Shown piece by piece: positions 11,401 to 26,400 of a DNA stretch of 64,000 bases. The notes beneath the pieces were generated by a model, which saw only the letters and a program-made list of their open reading frames with translations, had not been told where the DNA came from and did not search any database. Position 1 is the first letter of the stretch; each line of letters starts with the position of its first letter. The stretch covers positions 26,033,501 through 26,097,500 of the forward strand of contig NC_133005.1 in the NCBI RefSeq assembly GCF_048564905.1, given 5' to 3'. Source of the stretch: Vicugna pacos (lineage: Eukaryota; Chordata; Mammalia; Artiodactyla; Camelidae). Position numbers and translations under genes: made by a program.

Positions 11401-14400
11401 AGAAACCAAACTTTCACTGGCAGGAAGGTGGTCAAAGCTGGGCCACCCTTGGGAGGAGCCCCTTTCTCCACCCAGCCCTGAGCCCACCCCATGGGGATCT
11501 CTGCTCTGCACTCACTGTCCACCTGCAGGAGGTTGGACTGCAGGTCCGGGTGCAGGCGGCCACGGGCCAGGCTGTCACTCAGGTTCCGGTTCAAGGTCAG
11601 GACATTCAGCAGAACCTGCAGGCAGCCAAGGGGCAGAAGTCAGAGATGTCCCAGAGGTCTGGGCTCAGGACTCCATAGCCCTTGTCCTTGGTCCAGACTC
11701 CTTAGTCTTTAGAACACTTATACCAGGGGTGTCATCTGGGTCTCTCAACAGCCCCAGAAGACAGGCAGGCCTTTGATGACTGTCTCCACTTCACAGAGGG
11801 GAAACCAAGAGCCAGGGAAGAAAAGTGATTCATTGCAGAGTTTGGAGAGTCAGGAAAGAGGCATCACTAACACCCAGTCTCCTTTAATATAACCCAAGGT
11901 TCTCCTTCCTTTCTTCTTGGCCAGGAAAGGGTTAATAGCTGGGCATGGTCTAGGGCACAATGTGGTTACTTTTAGTTTAGTGTTTAAAAGTGTGGGTAGG
12001 CTCTGGAATCAAACTGCTTGCTCATTCTTATTAAACTGAACCTAACTTCTTAACCTCTCTGGGCCTCAGTGTCCTGTTCTGTGAAATAGAGGTAAGGATT
12101 CGTCCCAAAGTTGGGAAGATTAGAGGATTAATACATGTAACACAATAGCTTGGCACTTAGAAAAAGCTCCATAAATGTTAGATATTTGTTATTATATCCA
12201 TTCTACAGATGAGGAGATGAGGTTCAGTGACAATAAGTGAATTCCCTAACACTACGCAGTTGGAAATTGGCAGCATTTAGGCTGGGACACATGGGTTTCT
12301 GATTCCAAAGTTCAGATTTGTTAACTCACCGCCTGCCAACGTATATGCCAGGCACATATATCAGATGCTCAAGACATTTGTGGAACTGCTGTGAGGTGTT
12401 TTAGAAGGTAGCAGGCCTTTCCTTTCAAAATCAGACCCTAAAGATGGCTGCTTGATATTCAGATATTGACTAGTGGTATGATGGAACTTAAGGTTGACAG
12501 AACCCAGATGGCCCAGATACTGTATCACCTTTCAATTCTACCGGCCCCATGATTTCCCCTGCAACCTGGGAAGACATGGAATTTCAGGGCTCCATTTTTG
12601 CTAAGAACAATGTAGTCCATGTCTGCAGGGCTCAGGATGGGTCTGGCACAAAGCAGCCTCAGCCCATGTTTGCTGCATGAGTGAGAGATGAGGACAAGCC
12701 AAAGACAAAAGGGGCATTTGTAGCCCAGGTCACAGCTTGGCTCTTGGCCACAAAAGGCCTATCACGGGGGAAACCTCACCTGGGTCAGGCCACTGAGGCC
12801 CCGGGCAGCTCCATTGGCCCCTAGGGCAAGGTAGGTCCCACAGAGCCCTTCCGCCGGCCGGACCACAGTGGGCAGCAGGAAAGACAGTGGCCTCTTCCCT
12901 GGCTGCACTGAGTTCTCCTGTTGTCAGAGGATGGAGATCACAGGGGGATAAGAGGTGGGGCAGAGACAGGGAAGGGCTACTCCACCACTCTTCCAACATC
13001 TCGCTCCCTCTCCTAAATCTTCCACAGGCCCAGTTTTTATGGGGACCAGTGCTTTCCCAGGCCACAGTTTGCTGTCTGTGAAATGGACAGAGTCCCTGGA
13101 TAACTGAGGTGGATAACGGACCTCTGGGCTATGGGGCTGCTGTGGGACTACCATGGGTGGCAGGAGAAGGGCTCAAGCCAAGAAAGATGTCTATGGGGAA
13201 GAAGAGAATAGTCCCACCCTGGTCATCTCTGTCTTTGTTTGCTGGGGCCCCAGTCTGCAGGGTGTTAAGAGTGCTGGTCCCCAAATAGATAATAATTCAT
13301 ATCTTCTGCCTCCTTGGGTCCCCCTTCAGTGCCCCCTAATAGGGCTGAGCCCCATCAGCTCAGCATCACACAGTCATAGACTACTAATGCTTTAAAGTAC
13401 CCAAAGCATCAAAAGGGGGCCAGTATCCTCACTGTACAGGTGAAGAAACTGAGGCCCAGAGATGGGGCAAGACTTTCCCCACGTCACACAGTGAAACAGT
13501 GGTAGAATGGTACAAGGTTTCTTTGGACCCACCAGGCTCCAAGCCCTAGATTTGGGCTGGGGGTGAAGTAGACATCTTGTTTAGGCTGTTTTTCTTTATA
13601 ATATAATTTCCTAGAAGAAGTAGGGAGGGAGAAGCAGTCATACTACTGCACCTCCTACCTAGCTTCAGGGTCCCCAGGGGAGGAGGGAAGCAAAGCCCTA
13701 CCAGGCTGGGTGCAGGGTGGTTAGCAGTCCTGTTGGGCCAAGAAAAGTCCAGCATCTGGCTGTTGAGCAGGATCCCAGAGGGGGTGATGAGGCCGCTGCC
13801 AAAGGGCCGGTTCAGGGAGCTGGAGGCCAAGGTTAGGGCCACGTGAGCCCGGAGCCTGCCCTCACTCCCACCCAACCCCCATCTCCCTCCTGGTGCAGAT
13901 GATCCCTTGTGCCAGGTTCTGAGTCTGAGCTGGCATACCTGACCATGGCCACAATGAAGTCATCAGGGCCCATGATCAGCACCTGGGCAGCTGTAGGATT
14001 CCCATTTAGCTCATAGATGGGCAGGAGCGGAACGGGGGCTGTCTGGGAGTCATTGATTTGGCCCCGGAAGTAGGCAGCCTCCACCTTGCTGAAAAGACAA
14101 GGGGTAGGCAATGAACACACAGGAGGATCTCATTACAACTCACCTATACATTTTGTGATGTCTGTTTGTGCAATTATTTGATTAACATCTGCCTTCCCCA
14201 CTGAACTACTAGGTCTAAGAGAGGAGAAGCTCACTTATTCTCAGCATATATGGAATGAATAGGAAATAATTATCAAATTGAATGAATTTATTTAGGTGTT
14301 ATTCAGGTTTTCTTCTAGAGTCAATGTTTAATTTATTTCATGTTTAAACCTTTCTATGGAAGTACTTGGAACATAGTGGATGTTCAGGATATATTTGTTT

Positions 14401-17400
14401 TGAATGAACAGACTGAATTCATTTAACTTAATGCTTGTAGTCCAGAACTAGTTTTATTAAGAGTTTAGTCAGAGGAGGGTTTCCTATACAGGGATCTTTA
14501 CTTGCTATTAGAATCTTTTTCAAGGCACAGGAGGACTTGGCACATAGTAAAATCTTAATAACTATTTATTGGATAAATTAGTTGAGTTAATATAGTGAGT
14601 TTTTTTAATTGAATAAAAGATTCTTTAAATTCTATAGTATTTTACAATATTTTGTGTGTTTTAGAGCTAAATTTGCATTGATCTTGAAAACATGCAATTC
14701 TCCAATTTTAAAAATTCAACTGAGGATTTCTTATCTGATAATGGTTAGTTTAGTTATTCTAACTGGTTAGAGAATGACAAGTTACCAAGGATTACTGAAG
14801 AAATTCATTCAGTTTTCAGCCACAAAGGCTGGTGGCTACACAGGGAAGAAGGCGCACAGCGCTTTGTTTCAAGTGGTCTTGGGGGGTGGGGGGACAGTAC
14901 GGAGGCTTGGTTTTTAGGCTTTATCCTTGTGGCCTTGAGCTAGTTATTGTTTTCAGTTCCTGCTGCTTTTGCTTTTTTTATTATTAGCTGTTCATTTAGT
15001 CTCATAATTTCCAACTTAATTCATAGAGGGTTGTTTGAGTATCAATACAAATGTGGGTGAACTATATTTTTTGCTTCTGATTTTCCTTTTAGCTATGGAC
15101 TGTCAATTACAGTAGCAGTTAAACAGTAATCAATCTTACCCCAATTACCAATGGATAACAACAATGATATTTGTTGAGTATTTATTATGTGCCAGACAAT
15201 GTGCTAAGTTTTGCGTGTATGATCTTGTTTAGTCCTCACCGTGACCTCATGAGGTTGGCACCATTACTGTCAGGCCCCTTGTAGAAACTGAGACTTAGAG
15301 TTTAAATGACTTGCCCAAGGCTGCACAGCTAGTGGATGGTGAGGCTGGGATTTGAACTGAGGCAGTCCGACCAGAGCCCACAGTCTTACTACTATGTTAT
15401 GTTGCCAATGTAGGTACATTTAAATCAAAATCCCCACCACCTCCAGAATTTGCTTGGAGACTCTTTCATCATTATTAGGCTTTCTTTTTCCACTCAAAAG
15501 GGGGAACAGATGGGTCCATATAGGGCCTTGCTAGGATCAAAAAAATCTGAGAGCCACATGAAGTAGATGGGGAAACTGAGGCACAAGGAAAAGCAACTAG
15601 TGTCATGCTGTGAGTTAGGGTCGAGCTGCAATTGACTTGGGACCTCAGGCCTTACTGCTCCACCAGCTGCTTTTCACCTGATTCTTTCCCCACACCTACC
15701 TCTGCAGTGCCCAGTGTCCTGCCCCACAAGACCCACCTGAGCATGTCATCTGTGCTCTCAGTGATGGTAGAATCGTAGGCAGGATCTCCCAGTCTGCTGG
15801 CCAGAGCTAATGCGATCTTCAGGGTCTGAAAACAGAGCAGGGGTGTGGAAGAGGCAACCAAGGTCCTCCCAGCACCTACCAGGTTCCTCGTGTATGAGAA
15901 AACTTGTAGGCAATTTAGTCCTGCCTTATGGCATTACCCCATCCCCCCACTCTTAGTGTCCTTAGACCCAGAGTAGAGTGGAGGAGTCAGCCTTACCTCT
16001 GCCACCCAGTGAAGAGTCTGTTCCCGGGATACCAGGCTGGTGAGATTGAAGCCCTCGAGGATGTTGAGAGCACTGATGAGGGCAGGGCCTGTGTGTGGGG
16101 GTCGGGGACTGAGAACCAGGTGGCCTGAAAGGACAGGAAATGACCGATGGCAGAAGAAGGGTCAAGACATCTCCACATCCCACCACCACACTGACTGAGA
16201 CCACTGCACTGAACCTCCTCATCAGACAGGGAAACTGCATTGAGAGGCAGAGGGACCCACCCAAATTCACATGGCGAGTCAAGGGCAGGGTCAAAATTCC
16301 AACCCAGAACAGTTGTCTTTAGTTACCTCTTCCATACGAGGAAACTAAGGCTTAAGGAAACTGTGATTTGCCCAAAGTCACACTGCAGTCCATTGGCAGA
16401 GAAGGACAGATGTCCAGATGTTCAGATTCCTGGTCTACCATGTGTCTCATTTCAGCTCCTCCCTCGGGCCAGCGTACTATTTAGGGTCCCTGATGGCCCC
16501 ACCCCTGAAGCTTCTTGGGAACAACAAACTTCTCTTCCTATCTGAGGTACCCGTTATTAGATGTTTGGACATCAAAGGAATAATAATAATACCTGACATA
16601 ATACTAATATAAACTAATTAACTAATTTAATCCTCATAATGGATGCTGTTATCATCCCCATTTGACAGGTGAGGAAACTGAGGCACAAAGAGGCAGCTTG
16701 TCCAAGGTTACAGGAGATCAGGGGAACCCAGAGTTTTCAAGATACTGGCATTGCCAAGAGAACTCAGGCTGGGGAGGGCAAATGGAAATCAAACTCTACA
16801 CATTCAGTACCCATTCTCATCATGGTAACTTCCAACATCGTCTCTTCAAATCCCCATGGGCACTCTGAGAGGAAGGCATTATTATTATCTCCATTTTAAG
16901 GAGGGAAAAGAAACAAGGCTCAGAATGGAAAGTGGCTTGTTCAAGGTGAATGGCACAGCTGGTACTCAAACCCACGTCTTCCTGGCTCCTAAGCATTGCT
17001 CGTCCTCTGCTACTACCACCTCTGGCAGAGGAATTAGGCTTGGAGATTGAGGTCCAGAAACCTGAACTCAGAGCCAGCCTCTCCTGGAGCTTGAGGTGAT
17101 CTGGCCTCAAAGGGAGAAAGTTGGAGAGCCTTCTGAGGGATCCAGGAACCCAGCACTTTGGGTTCAGCAAACACAGACCTTATCCCCAACATAAGCTTGG
17201 CTTTCTGGGCTCCTCATTGTTTTGAGTTTGGTAGGCTAAGTTTCATTCCTTCCCTGGGCCTCAGTTTCCTTTTTGCACAAAGAGGCAGGTCTATGACTGT
17301 CTTAAAGGTTTTGTTCTAACCTGAAGCTAGGATGGGTTTTGATCTTATGGATTCTTCTTAGGAAGTACAGGGCAGTGAGAGTTGGGCTGGGAAGGGGGCT

Positions 17401-20400
17401 GAGGCAACACAGAACCCAAATCAAGAAAACCTATAGCCAGAACCCCAAATTCCAGGCCTCAGCCTTTGACCAGACCTCTCTCCCCATATCCCAAATATTT
17501 GGGGTAACTGACCCCATGACTACTTCAGAAGGTAGGCTGGCTCTGGCTTGCTTCAAGAATGGCTACTTGGGCAGCTCATTGCCTCAGTTTCTCTCCTGTG
17601 AAATAGGGAGGAACCTCTAGGCCAAAAGGATGTGGCCGTGGACTGGGAGGCTTCTCCTGAGTGGGGACCCTGGGAGTTGGGGAGAGGTCACCTCTGTACA
17701 CGCCAGACACGGGGTTCTCCACGAGAGCACTGTAGTTGCTGAAGTCCTCCTCAGTTATGACACCCCCTGCATGCTGAGCCTAGAGGGGAGAGAATGACCC
17801 CCCGCCCACCACTGTGAGTCACACACCACACTGTGAGTGTATAGGTTTGGCCTAAGGCACATGTTTGGATCACACACAAATCAGATGTTTATAAGTTTTG
17901 TGCCTTCTGCAATTCCCATCATGGCTTTTAGGGACCCCATCAGCCCTGGGTACCCCAGGAAAAAGGAAGGGGGAAAAGCACCTAACAATAAGCACCCATT
18001 ATGTGCCATACTTGTGCTGAGTACAATCTATGAATGACCTCCTTAGCTTGGCCCTTTGTGATCTGGTCCCTGCCTACCTCTCCCACCTCATGTCTTGCTA
18101 TTCTCCAATGAGTTCTGTACAGCCACCCAGAGTGACCTGCAGGTCCTGAACTCATGATTCCATGTCTTTGCAGATACTGCCCTCCCAGCTGATGTAGAAG
18201 GAAGATTTTCCACTTAGAGCAGCACTTGCCTAGGAGATACCAAAACTGAATTCTGCATTTCACTACAATTAACTAAAGCCACTCTAAAATCATGAACTCT
18301 GGATAACTGTGGTAGGAATGACCCTTACTGGACATAACTGAGCACTTTACAGACCAATGAACCAATCTTGTACTAATAGATGGGCTCTTTCTATTTAGCA
18401 TGCTAATTTTCAATCTTAAATTAACATAGCCACTAGGAATTCTCTTTTTAAAGCACATTTTAGTACTTGAAACCTCTGACTTCTAATCTATGCTCAGTGA
18501 ACTACATGTTGAATTTCTTGGCTTTGTCTGGAAAGTTAAACACAACTTTGGGTTTTTTTCTCTTAAAGCTCTGATGGTCTTCATTAGAGTTTCTTTCATC
18601 CCCTTCTCCACCACCAAGAGAGGGTACACAACCCACATCTGGCTAATCAGAGCATTCTTTTTCTGTGCCACAGTGATTGGTTTGAGAATAGTCATGAGCC
18701 CTACAACAGGCTGATGAGAGAGACATAACCTTGAGGCTTTGCTGGAACTACTGGAATGAGAACTACTCTTCCTCTGTGATGGCTTCCTGCAAGGATGGCT
18801 GGTGAGAGCAGGTGTGGAAAGGATCTGACAGAGAGTGACTTCAAACAGAGGAAAGTAGAGTTGTGGGGCAGAGAGAGGTCAGACCCTAACAATGTGGATG
18901 GAGCTCTTGGGCCCAGCAGATCAAAAGTCAGTACTCTGCCAGTGAGTCCATGTGAGATGGGCATTCATTATCACTTCTATACTTCCAGTGCCCAGCACAG
19001 GGTCTGGCCCAGAGAGAGCACTTCATGAATGTAGAGTGAAGTATGGACCTGTTTAATTCCCACAACTGTATGGCAGACACAGGTATAATCACCTCCACTG
19101 CATAGATGAGAGAACCACTGAGTTAGTCTATATACCCTTATCTTGAGCATAAATTTCTGTCAGGAGTTTTGGACCATTGCCAACAGTTCTCAGAACCCAC
19201 TGCTGCCTCAGACTAAGACTCTTCAGGATTGGTTGGTAAGACCTTTTGTCAATCCTCCATGGTCCTGATAGTCCAGTATAGGAGATATTTCCCTCAAACC
19301 CTAGAAAACCCAAGAGCAGGAGGGGATTGTGGGCTCAGGGAAGCTGAGGCTGATCCTGGGTCTCCAGCAGACCTGGAGGGGCCAGGCCACAGTCAGGTTG
19401 GCATCAGCCGTGGGGAGCTCCAAGGTATCTCTCTCAATCGAGACAGAATATTCCCATCACCCTAGGAGGTTCTTTGTGCCTCATCCCAGCCAATCCTCCC
19501 AACCCCCAAAACTACTGATCTGATTCCTATCACCAGAGGTTAGTTTTGTCTATTCCAGAATGTCAAGTAAATGGAATCCCCAATAAATATATGTAAAAAG
19601 ACAGGGAAGTAAGGGGGAAGAGGACATCCCTGTAATAGGGCTGGGGCAGGTAGGTGGGGGTGCTCCACTCGCTCACCTCGGCCACCATCTCCAGTGTGAG
19701 GTTGCCACCGGCATAGAAGGCAGCGGGGCCAGAGGTGCCCAGCACATCCAGCACTGCGGCCAGGTCAGGCCGTCGCAGCAGTGAGCCAGGGAGTGGTGGG
19801 TGGCCTGAAGGCAGGAATGTCTCACGGAAGCGCTCGGACGCATTGGGTGGCGGCTGTTCGGCCAGGGCTTGGGCTGCGGGCAGCAGGGACGCGAGGCTGG
19901 GCTGGGCGGACTGGACCCGATGGCCGAGACACGCAACAGGTTGGGTAAATGAGGGCTGAGTGGCCAGCCCTAAGTGTTCCAGCCCCCCCAGGAGCCTGTT
20001 GGGGTGTTGTGGAGGAGGTTGGGGTGTATATGGGCCTTTCCCAGATCCCCTCACTTGAGGATGCCTCCTCGTGAAGGTAGAGTGTTGGAAGAGGGGGATC
20101 TGAGGAGCAAACTGGAAGAGAGGTGCTTTCTGGCTTAGGCCCCAAGTCTCAAGAGGTTCCCTCTCCCCTCTCCATCAACCTCATGCCTTTCCCTCCACCC
20201 CCCAGGCCCCACTGACCTAGATCATGGGTCACGTTGAAGCCATCTTGGGCCACAGCTGCTGCGAAGGCCAGGACTTGGGACCATGGCAGCCTGGGGGAGC
20301 CGGAGAGCAGGGGGTGGAGGATGTCCTGGGAGGGGGGAGGAAGAGGGGTCCTGGGGGGGGATGGGGTTCCTGGGAAGGAGAGTCCTGGCAAGGGAAGGGG

Positions 20401-23400
20401 ATATCAGGAGGGGGAGTTGGGAAGGGAAGAATCCAGGAAGGTAGGAGAAGGCCACTCAAGGAGAGGTGCAGGCAGGGGCCCCTGGTCCCCAGGGGGAGAA
20501 TCTTTACCTGCCATAGAGCTGATGAGCTTCATGTAGCCCCTTCACCATTCCGGGGACCCCCACCAAGAGCCCAGGCTGGGCAAGGCGGGCAGGTGAGGGA
20601 GAGAGGAGACGAGGTCACTGGAAGGAGGGGGCTGGGCTGAACTCCGCAGAGCCCCAAGCCAGGGATGGGGGCTGGCACAGGGGAGAGACACAGGCCAAGT
20701 ATCCCAGAGGAGGGACAAGCTGTCCCCAGCAGGCTTCCCTCCCATCTCCCTGACTTCCTATTTGCAAATACAGAAAGGCCTCCTTTATCTATCATAGTTG
20801 AGGGATTTATTAATTAGGCAAACCCTTTTAAGAGCCAAGACATTACCAATTTAGATGGAAACCTGTCTATATTGGATTATACCTACTCCTGCCTTTTAAA
20901 ATAGTGGTCAAGGGACCTTCATTTAACATTTGCATTATCACACCACCATTACTCTGAACTGTTGATAACTCAGGGGTGTGTTTGGCATTTGCCACTGCAC
21001 TAAATATCTATTTTTCCAAGTTATTTTATTTCCTTCTTTGTAGACAGGGGGTTTGCCTCTAGCAGTTCCTGTATCATCTTCCAATACCTCAGGGGGCTGG
21101 AAAGTTACCATTAACAGACTCAGAGTGAGATGTGTGAGTTATAGTGTGGCAACTTTGTGACATCTCAGATGGCTCAGTGGCCTTCTTCCTTCCTTCTTAT
21201 GTGCCAGATAGACAAGATGACCAGAGAAGTACAGTGTTGCTCTACTGCCTGTTATCAACCATCCAGATTTTTTGTTCATTATTTTATTTTGGGAGCTGCC
21301 TATCTCCCTTATAGCCTAAGAGCACCTGCTTAACTCTTTTCCTCACCTCTACAGTAAATACTTAGCAAAGTAATGCTGGGGTTAGCAGAAGGGCAGTGAA
21401 GGGAAACACCCCATCCCTCCCTCTCTTCTCACTAGGGTCCCCACCTTGGTCTCCCAGGATCTCTGTAGGGCCTCTTCCCTGAGGGCCCCTGGTGCAGACT
21501 CCCGGAAATCAATCAGGTGGCTCTCATTTCGTCGGATGTCATGTACCAGCATTACACCCCCACTGGGAGAGACACAGAACAGGGAGGGTGATAAGTTGCC
21601 ACCCTTCTGAACAATTAATCTGCCATCCCTCAGCACCTCCTCACCCCCACCCCATGGTGATGGCTATAGGCTCAGCTTGTCATCAGGAGTCAGGTGTCTG
21701 AGCCCCTTCCCCAGCAGAGAGAGACTCAGCCACCCTACCAGGGTGGGGAGTGAAATCAAGGGGGTTGGGGACTCAGAGTCCATGGACCTCTTCCAGCCTG
21801 TCACTGGAGACTTTAATCCCTGATTAGGGAAAACCCAGAGACTGGGAGAGCAGGATGTTCTGCTCCCCCTCCGCCTCCACCCACCCCACCACAGATGGAC
21901 CCCTGCCAGCTTCCTGCACCTGCCTCTGTGGTATGTCCCTGTTCCTTCTCCCAGGACTGAATTATGTAAGGACAGACTGTACACAACCAAAAGTGAATTT
22001 CTTTGAAAGGGTTGGAGAATTGGTCTTGTAGGACCCAAGATATGGACTTAGTCATCTTGTCCCTTTTCTGTGGCTTGTTTCCATCTGAGATGGGGGTTAT
22101 ATCTGAGATAATTGGCCTGCAGCCAAGTAACATAATGAAGAAAGCAGGACAGATAAACAAAAGGGAGTGGTAGGAACTACGGCCAAGTGGACAGACAGTA
22201 CAAGCCCCATCATGGGAAGCAGGTTCTATTCAGCTCCAGATTACTGCAGCCATGTGGGAATGTAGGCCCAATGTTACCAGGTCTCCTGATTGTTTAAGCA
22301 ATGTTAGAGATCTGGATTTTTATGAACATTCTCAACTTTTGAACATTAGCAAACAAATTTTCAAAAATTTAAGTGTGCAAACCAAATCAGCCTGTGTGCC
22401 AGGTGTGGCCAGTTAATAGTCTCAGTTTTAAGACTTCTTATCCTGGGGTATATTTCTGGATCCAGAGCTGTCATCAGATTCACAGGGATTTGTTTTAAGG
22501 ATTTGTAAACCCTAAAAGTTTAAGTGTTGTGGCCTTAATTAATGATGATCTAAGATTGAGTGTAGGAAGAGAAAATGCAAGGAGTTGGGGCCCAGCTGCT
22601 CCTGTGCTCAAACTTGGAGACCCCCACATGAGGCCTACAGACCAAGAGACAGAAGTAGGCCTGAGGCAACTCAGCCTCCACAGATGGGAGCTGCTTACCC
22701 GCCCAGGCCAGAACTGTGTGGAGCCACGATCCCCAAACACAGGGCTGCTGCTACAGCCGCATCCACGGAAGATCCCTGTTTACCAAGCACCTCGATGCCC
22801 AACGATGTGCAACGGGCAGCATCAGTCACAACAGCGCCCTGGTGAAAAATCTGAAAGGGAGAGGGGACTAGGTGGGGGCAGTAGGAGCCCCCTGCTCTCC
22901 CTAAGGGACCTCCGCTAACCCCAGAACCTCCACAGAGGGTAGGGATGGGAGCTCTGCCCTTTTGTCCCTTTGACTCTCCCCTATGACTCTTCCCTCCTTA
23001 CCTCAAGGGCCTCCTACCCAATCAGTTGAGCTATGTCCCCTTCATGCCCGGGAGCCCCTCCCTTGGAACCTTCCTCTCCCAGGTCACCGCCCTCTCCTTT
23101 TTCCATTTGCTGGCTTCCTTCCACCACTCAGCCATCCCTCAGTTCCCACGGTCTCCTCAAGCACTTCCTCACCCCTCCTCCGCACGTTCTCTCCTTCTAC
23201 CCCACTGCCTCCACTCACCTGGGGGTCCCCGAAGTAGATCTGCATGATGAGCGCCACAGTGACACCCGTGGCAAAGGTGAGGCAGGCCGTGACGATGACC
23301 GTGAGCCCATCCTGGCGGCAGGAGCACTCGGACGCTGCGGCGGAGAACGGGTCTTTGCGCGTCTCCCGCAGAGGCGACCCATCCTGGCTGCCCATCTCCG

Positions 23401-26400
23401 ACGACGACGATGGCAGCCGCTGCAGCCGGGCTGACTTGAGGAAGGAGTCCGGGTCTGCGGGAGGCCAGGGGTCGGTCTGGGCGCCTCTTACCTGGCCCTG
23501 CCCGCCCTGTAGGCGGGGCTATTTTGCGTCTCCCACCCTCCTCTCCGCCCCTGTCAAACAAACTCCACTGGACAGCACTGGTCTCCTTTCGGTGTCCCCC
23601 TGAAGCACTCCAGGGTGGGCGAGGGCGGCGGTCCCAGCTTGGAAGAGACAGGGACCCTCAAATGGGCAGCAGGGCAGCTGAATTCCCACTCCCAAGCCAA
23701 ATTTCCCAGACGCAGGACCCAGGGCTGAGAACACTTCCTGGAGGGGGGGGGGGTTGGGCCCTCCCTGGAAACCAGATCCTACCCCAACTGCGGCCCAGCA
23801 CCTATGCAAGGAGGCAGCTCCATAAACTGAGTGGACAGACCGTGGCTTCCAACCTTGCTTCCTATCCATCTATCCATCCATCTATTCATTCAATACAGAG
23901 GGTCTGCTATGTATCTGGCCCTAAACTACTAGATGCTAGGAGAAAGGAACAGACAGTTCCTGCCCTCATGGCGTTCGCAGACCAGTGAAGGAAGAAGATA
24001 ATAAACAAGTAAACAAAGGAGTAGATCATTACAAGTTGTGGCAGGTGCTATGAAGAAAAAGGATTAAATGGTAGAGAATACTAGTGTATGTTGGAAGCAT
24101 TTAGCTGGGGAAATCAGGCAGGGACTCTCAGCAGAGGTGAGAACGAAGGGATGAGAAGGAGTCAGCCATATGTAGAGCAAGGAGTGGGTGGAGTAGAGTG
24201 TTTTAGAAAGAAGGAATAGCAGGTGCAAAGGCCCTACAGTAGGAATGAGTTTGGTGCACTAGAAAAAAATAACCAACATCTGGTGGCTCTGGTATGGTGA
24301 ACAAGAGGAAAGAGTAGTGTAGTGGAGGCAAGCCCAGAGGCACTGGGCCTTGTGGGAGGCAAGAAGCTTGGCTTTTACCCTTAGAGCCAAAGGAGATCAC
24401 TGGGAAGTTTTAAGCAAGAACATGAAACCATCTGCTTTGTGTTTTAAAAAGATCACTCTGGCTGCTATCTGGAAAATGGACCCGAGGATAATAAAAGTAG
24501 AGGTGGGGAGACCTGAAAGCTCCTACTTGCTGGGTGACTATGGACAAGTCATTTCAAGTCAGGAGCCTCACTTTCCTCATCCTAATAATGGAGCTGATCC
24601 CTAACTAGCCAGATGGTACAAGGATTCCGTGAGGCAATGTATACCAGGCACTCTGTAGGTGCTCACTGAAAGTTATTTCCATTTCTTTTCCACCTTGGCC
24701 AGGGCAGAGATGTTCTTCCACCCCACAGTTTCCCTGCTCTGGGTTATATTAACCTTGAACCCAGGTCTCTAAATGGCCTAAAAAGCCTGGGTGTTTGTGA
24801 ACAGTAAAGAAATATCCTGGTACCTTTCCCTTAATTCCTGACTGCACTCACAATATTTTTTTAAAAGTTCATCTGATATATGTTTTTTAAATACTTGCCA
24901 CTATGGACTTGGAGTACAACCCCTTTGTATCTGTGGGATAATATTAAAAATTGACTTATATTTTCCAGTTTAAAATACTATCATGGTGTAAAATGATTAT
25001 AAATCAATAAAAAAATGTAAAAAAAAATACTATCATGGTTCATCGATGCCAAAATGATAAAAATCCAAGCTCCTTGACCTGGTGTTCAAGGTCCTCCATA
25101 ACCCATACTCTTCTCTTTTGTATAAATAAGAAACCACATACATATATAGATAATTTTTAGAAATCATTTATGGTAGTTACTTTTGGGGAAAGATGCTGAA
25201 GATGGAAATGAGATGGAGTGGTATAATTTTTTGTTTGAAATTTTTACTACTTATATTTCTTTTGTTTTTTTTAAAAAAACAATACATATATTTTTAAATA
25301 AATAGAATTAAATGCAGAAGATAAGAGTGGAGAAGAGGACTTTTACTTTTTCTTACCGTTCTTTTTTTTTCTCCGTGAACATGTAATTTGTTTTTAAATT
25401 TTTATTCAGAAAAAAAGAAACTTGTCTTCTGGAAGCCTCCTTCAGTTGATCATGCTTGCTTCTAACCCTCAGCACCAGCACCACAGAGTCTAAGTAAAAC
25501 GAATTCATCCACAAAACAGATGTTAAATTCCTGCTGTGAACACAGAACTCTCCTTGTCTCCTAGAGGCTTCAAATGAATTGCAGGAAAGGGTTTTGTACT
25601 TATATTTATTGATGCTAACTATATACCAGGCACCTTACATACATTCCCTCATGGAAGTGTTCCCATAATTTCATGAGATAGGCCCGCTCTCTCCATTTTA
25701 CAGATGAGGAAACTGGAGCTAAGGTTATATAGCCTGCTTAGGGTCATAAATTAATAAATGGCAGAACCAAGAGTCTGTATAACTTGAAAACCTCCTTCCC
25801 ATTGCTCCACATGGCATTAGGAGCCATTTCCACACTGAAAAAATGAACTTTATAAATTAGTTCTACTTGATATTTCCAAGCACTTGTCCTTAAATCTTTT
25901 ATTTTCCAATCAGATATGAGGAGCCAGGAGGTGAAGGTGATATGGCCCCATCAGAGTCAGATATATTCAAGACTTCTTATTCTACCAATCACTTGTTATA
26001 AATATATATTATATGTGAATATATAATATAAACATAAATGAATATCAAGTTATTGATTTATTCAATAAAAATATTTACTGAGTACTTACTGTGTAAGCAG
26101 TGGGGAAATAACACTATTGATTTTACTGATGTGTAAGGACAACAGCAGGACACTGAGAAAAGACTAGTTTGGGACTAGAAGGAACAAGTCTTTTGAGGTG
26201 ACAAAGATGAGTTTAATTTTGGCTATTCTGAAGTTATGGGACAACAGCAAGAGTTGTCTGAAGGCAGCTGGCCTAGTAGGCATCTAATTTTTATCTGCTT
26301 AAACACTATTCCCCACTCAATTTTTTTTTTTAGAGAACACTATATCCCCTCTCTCATTCTTTATTCCCTCATTTCTGACCAGAGTGACTATATGACCTAG

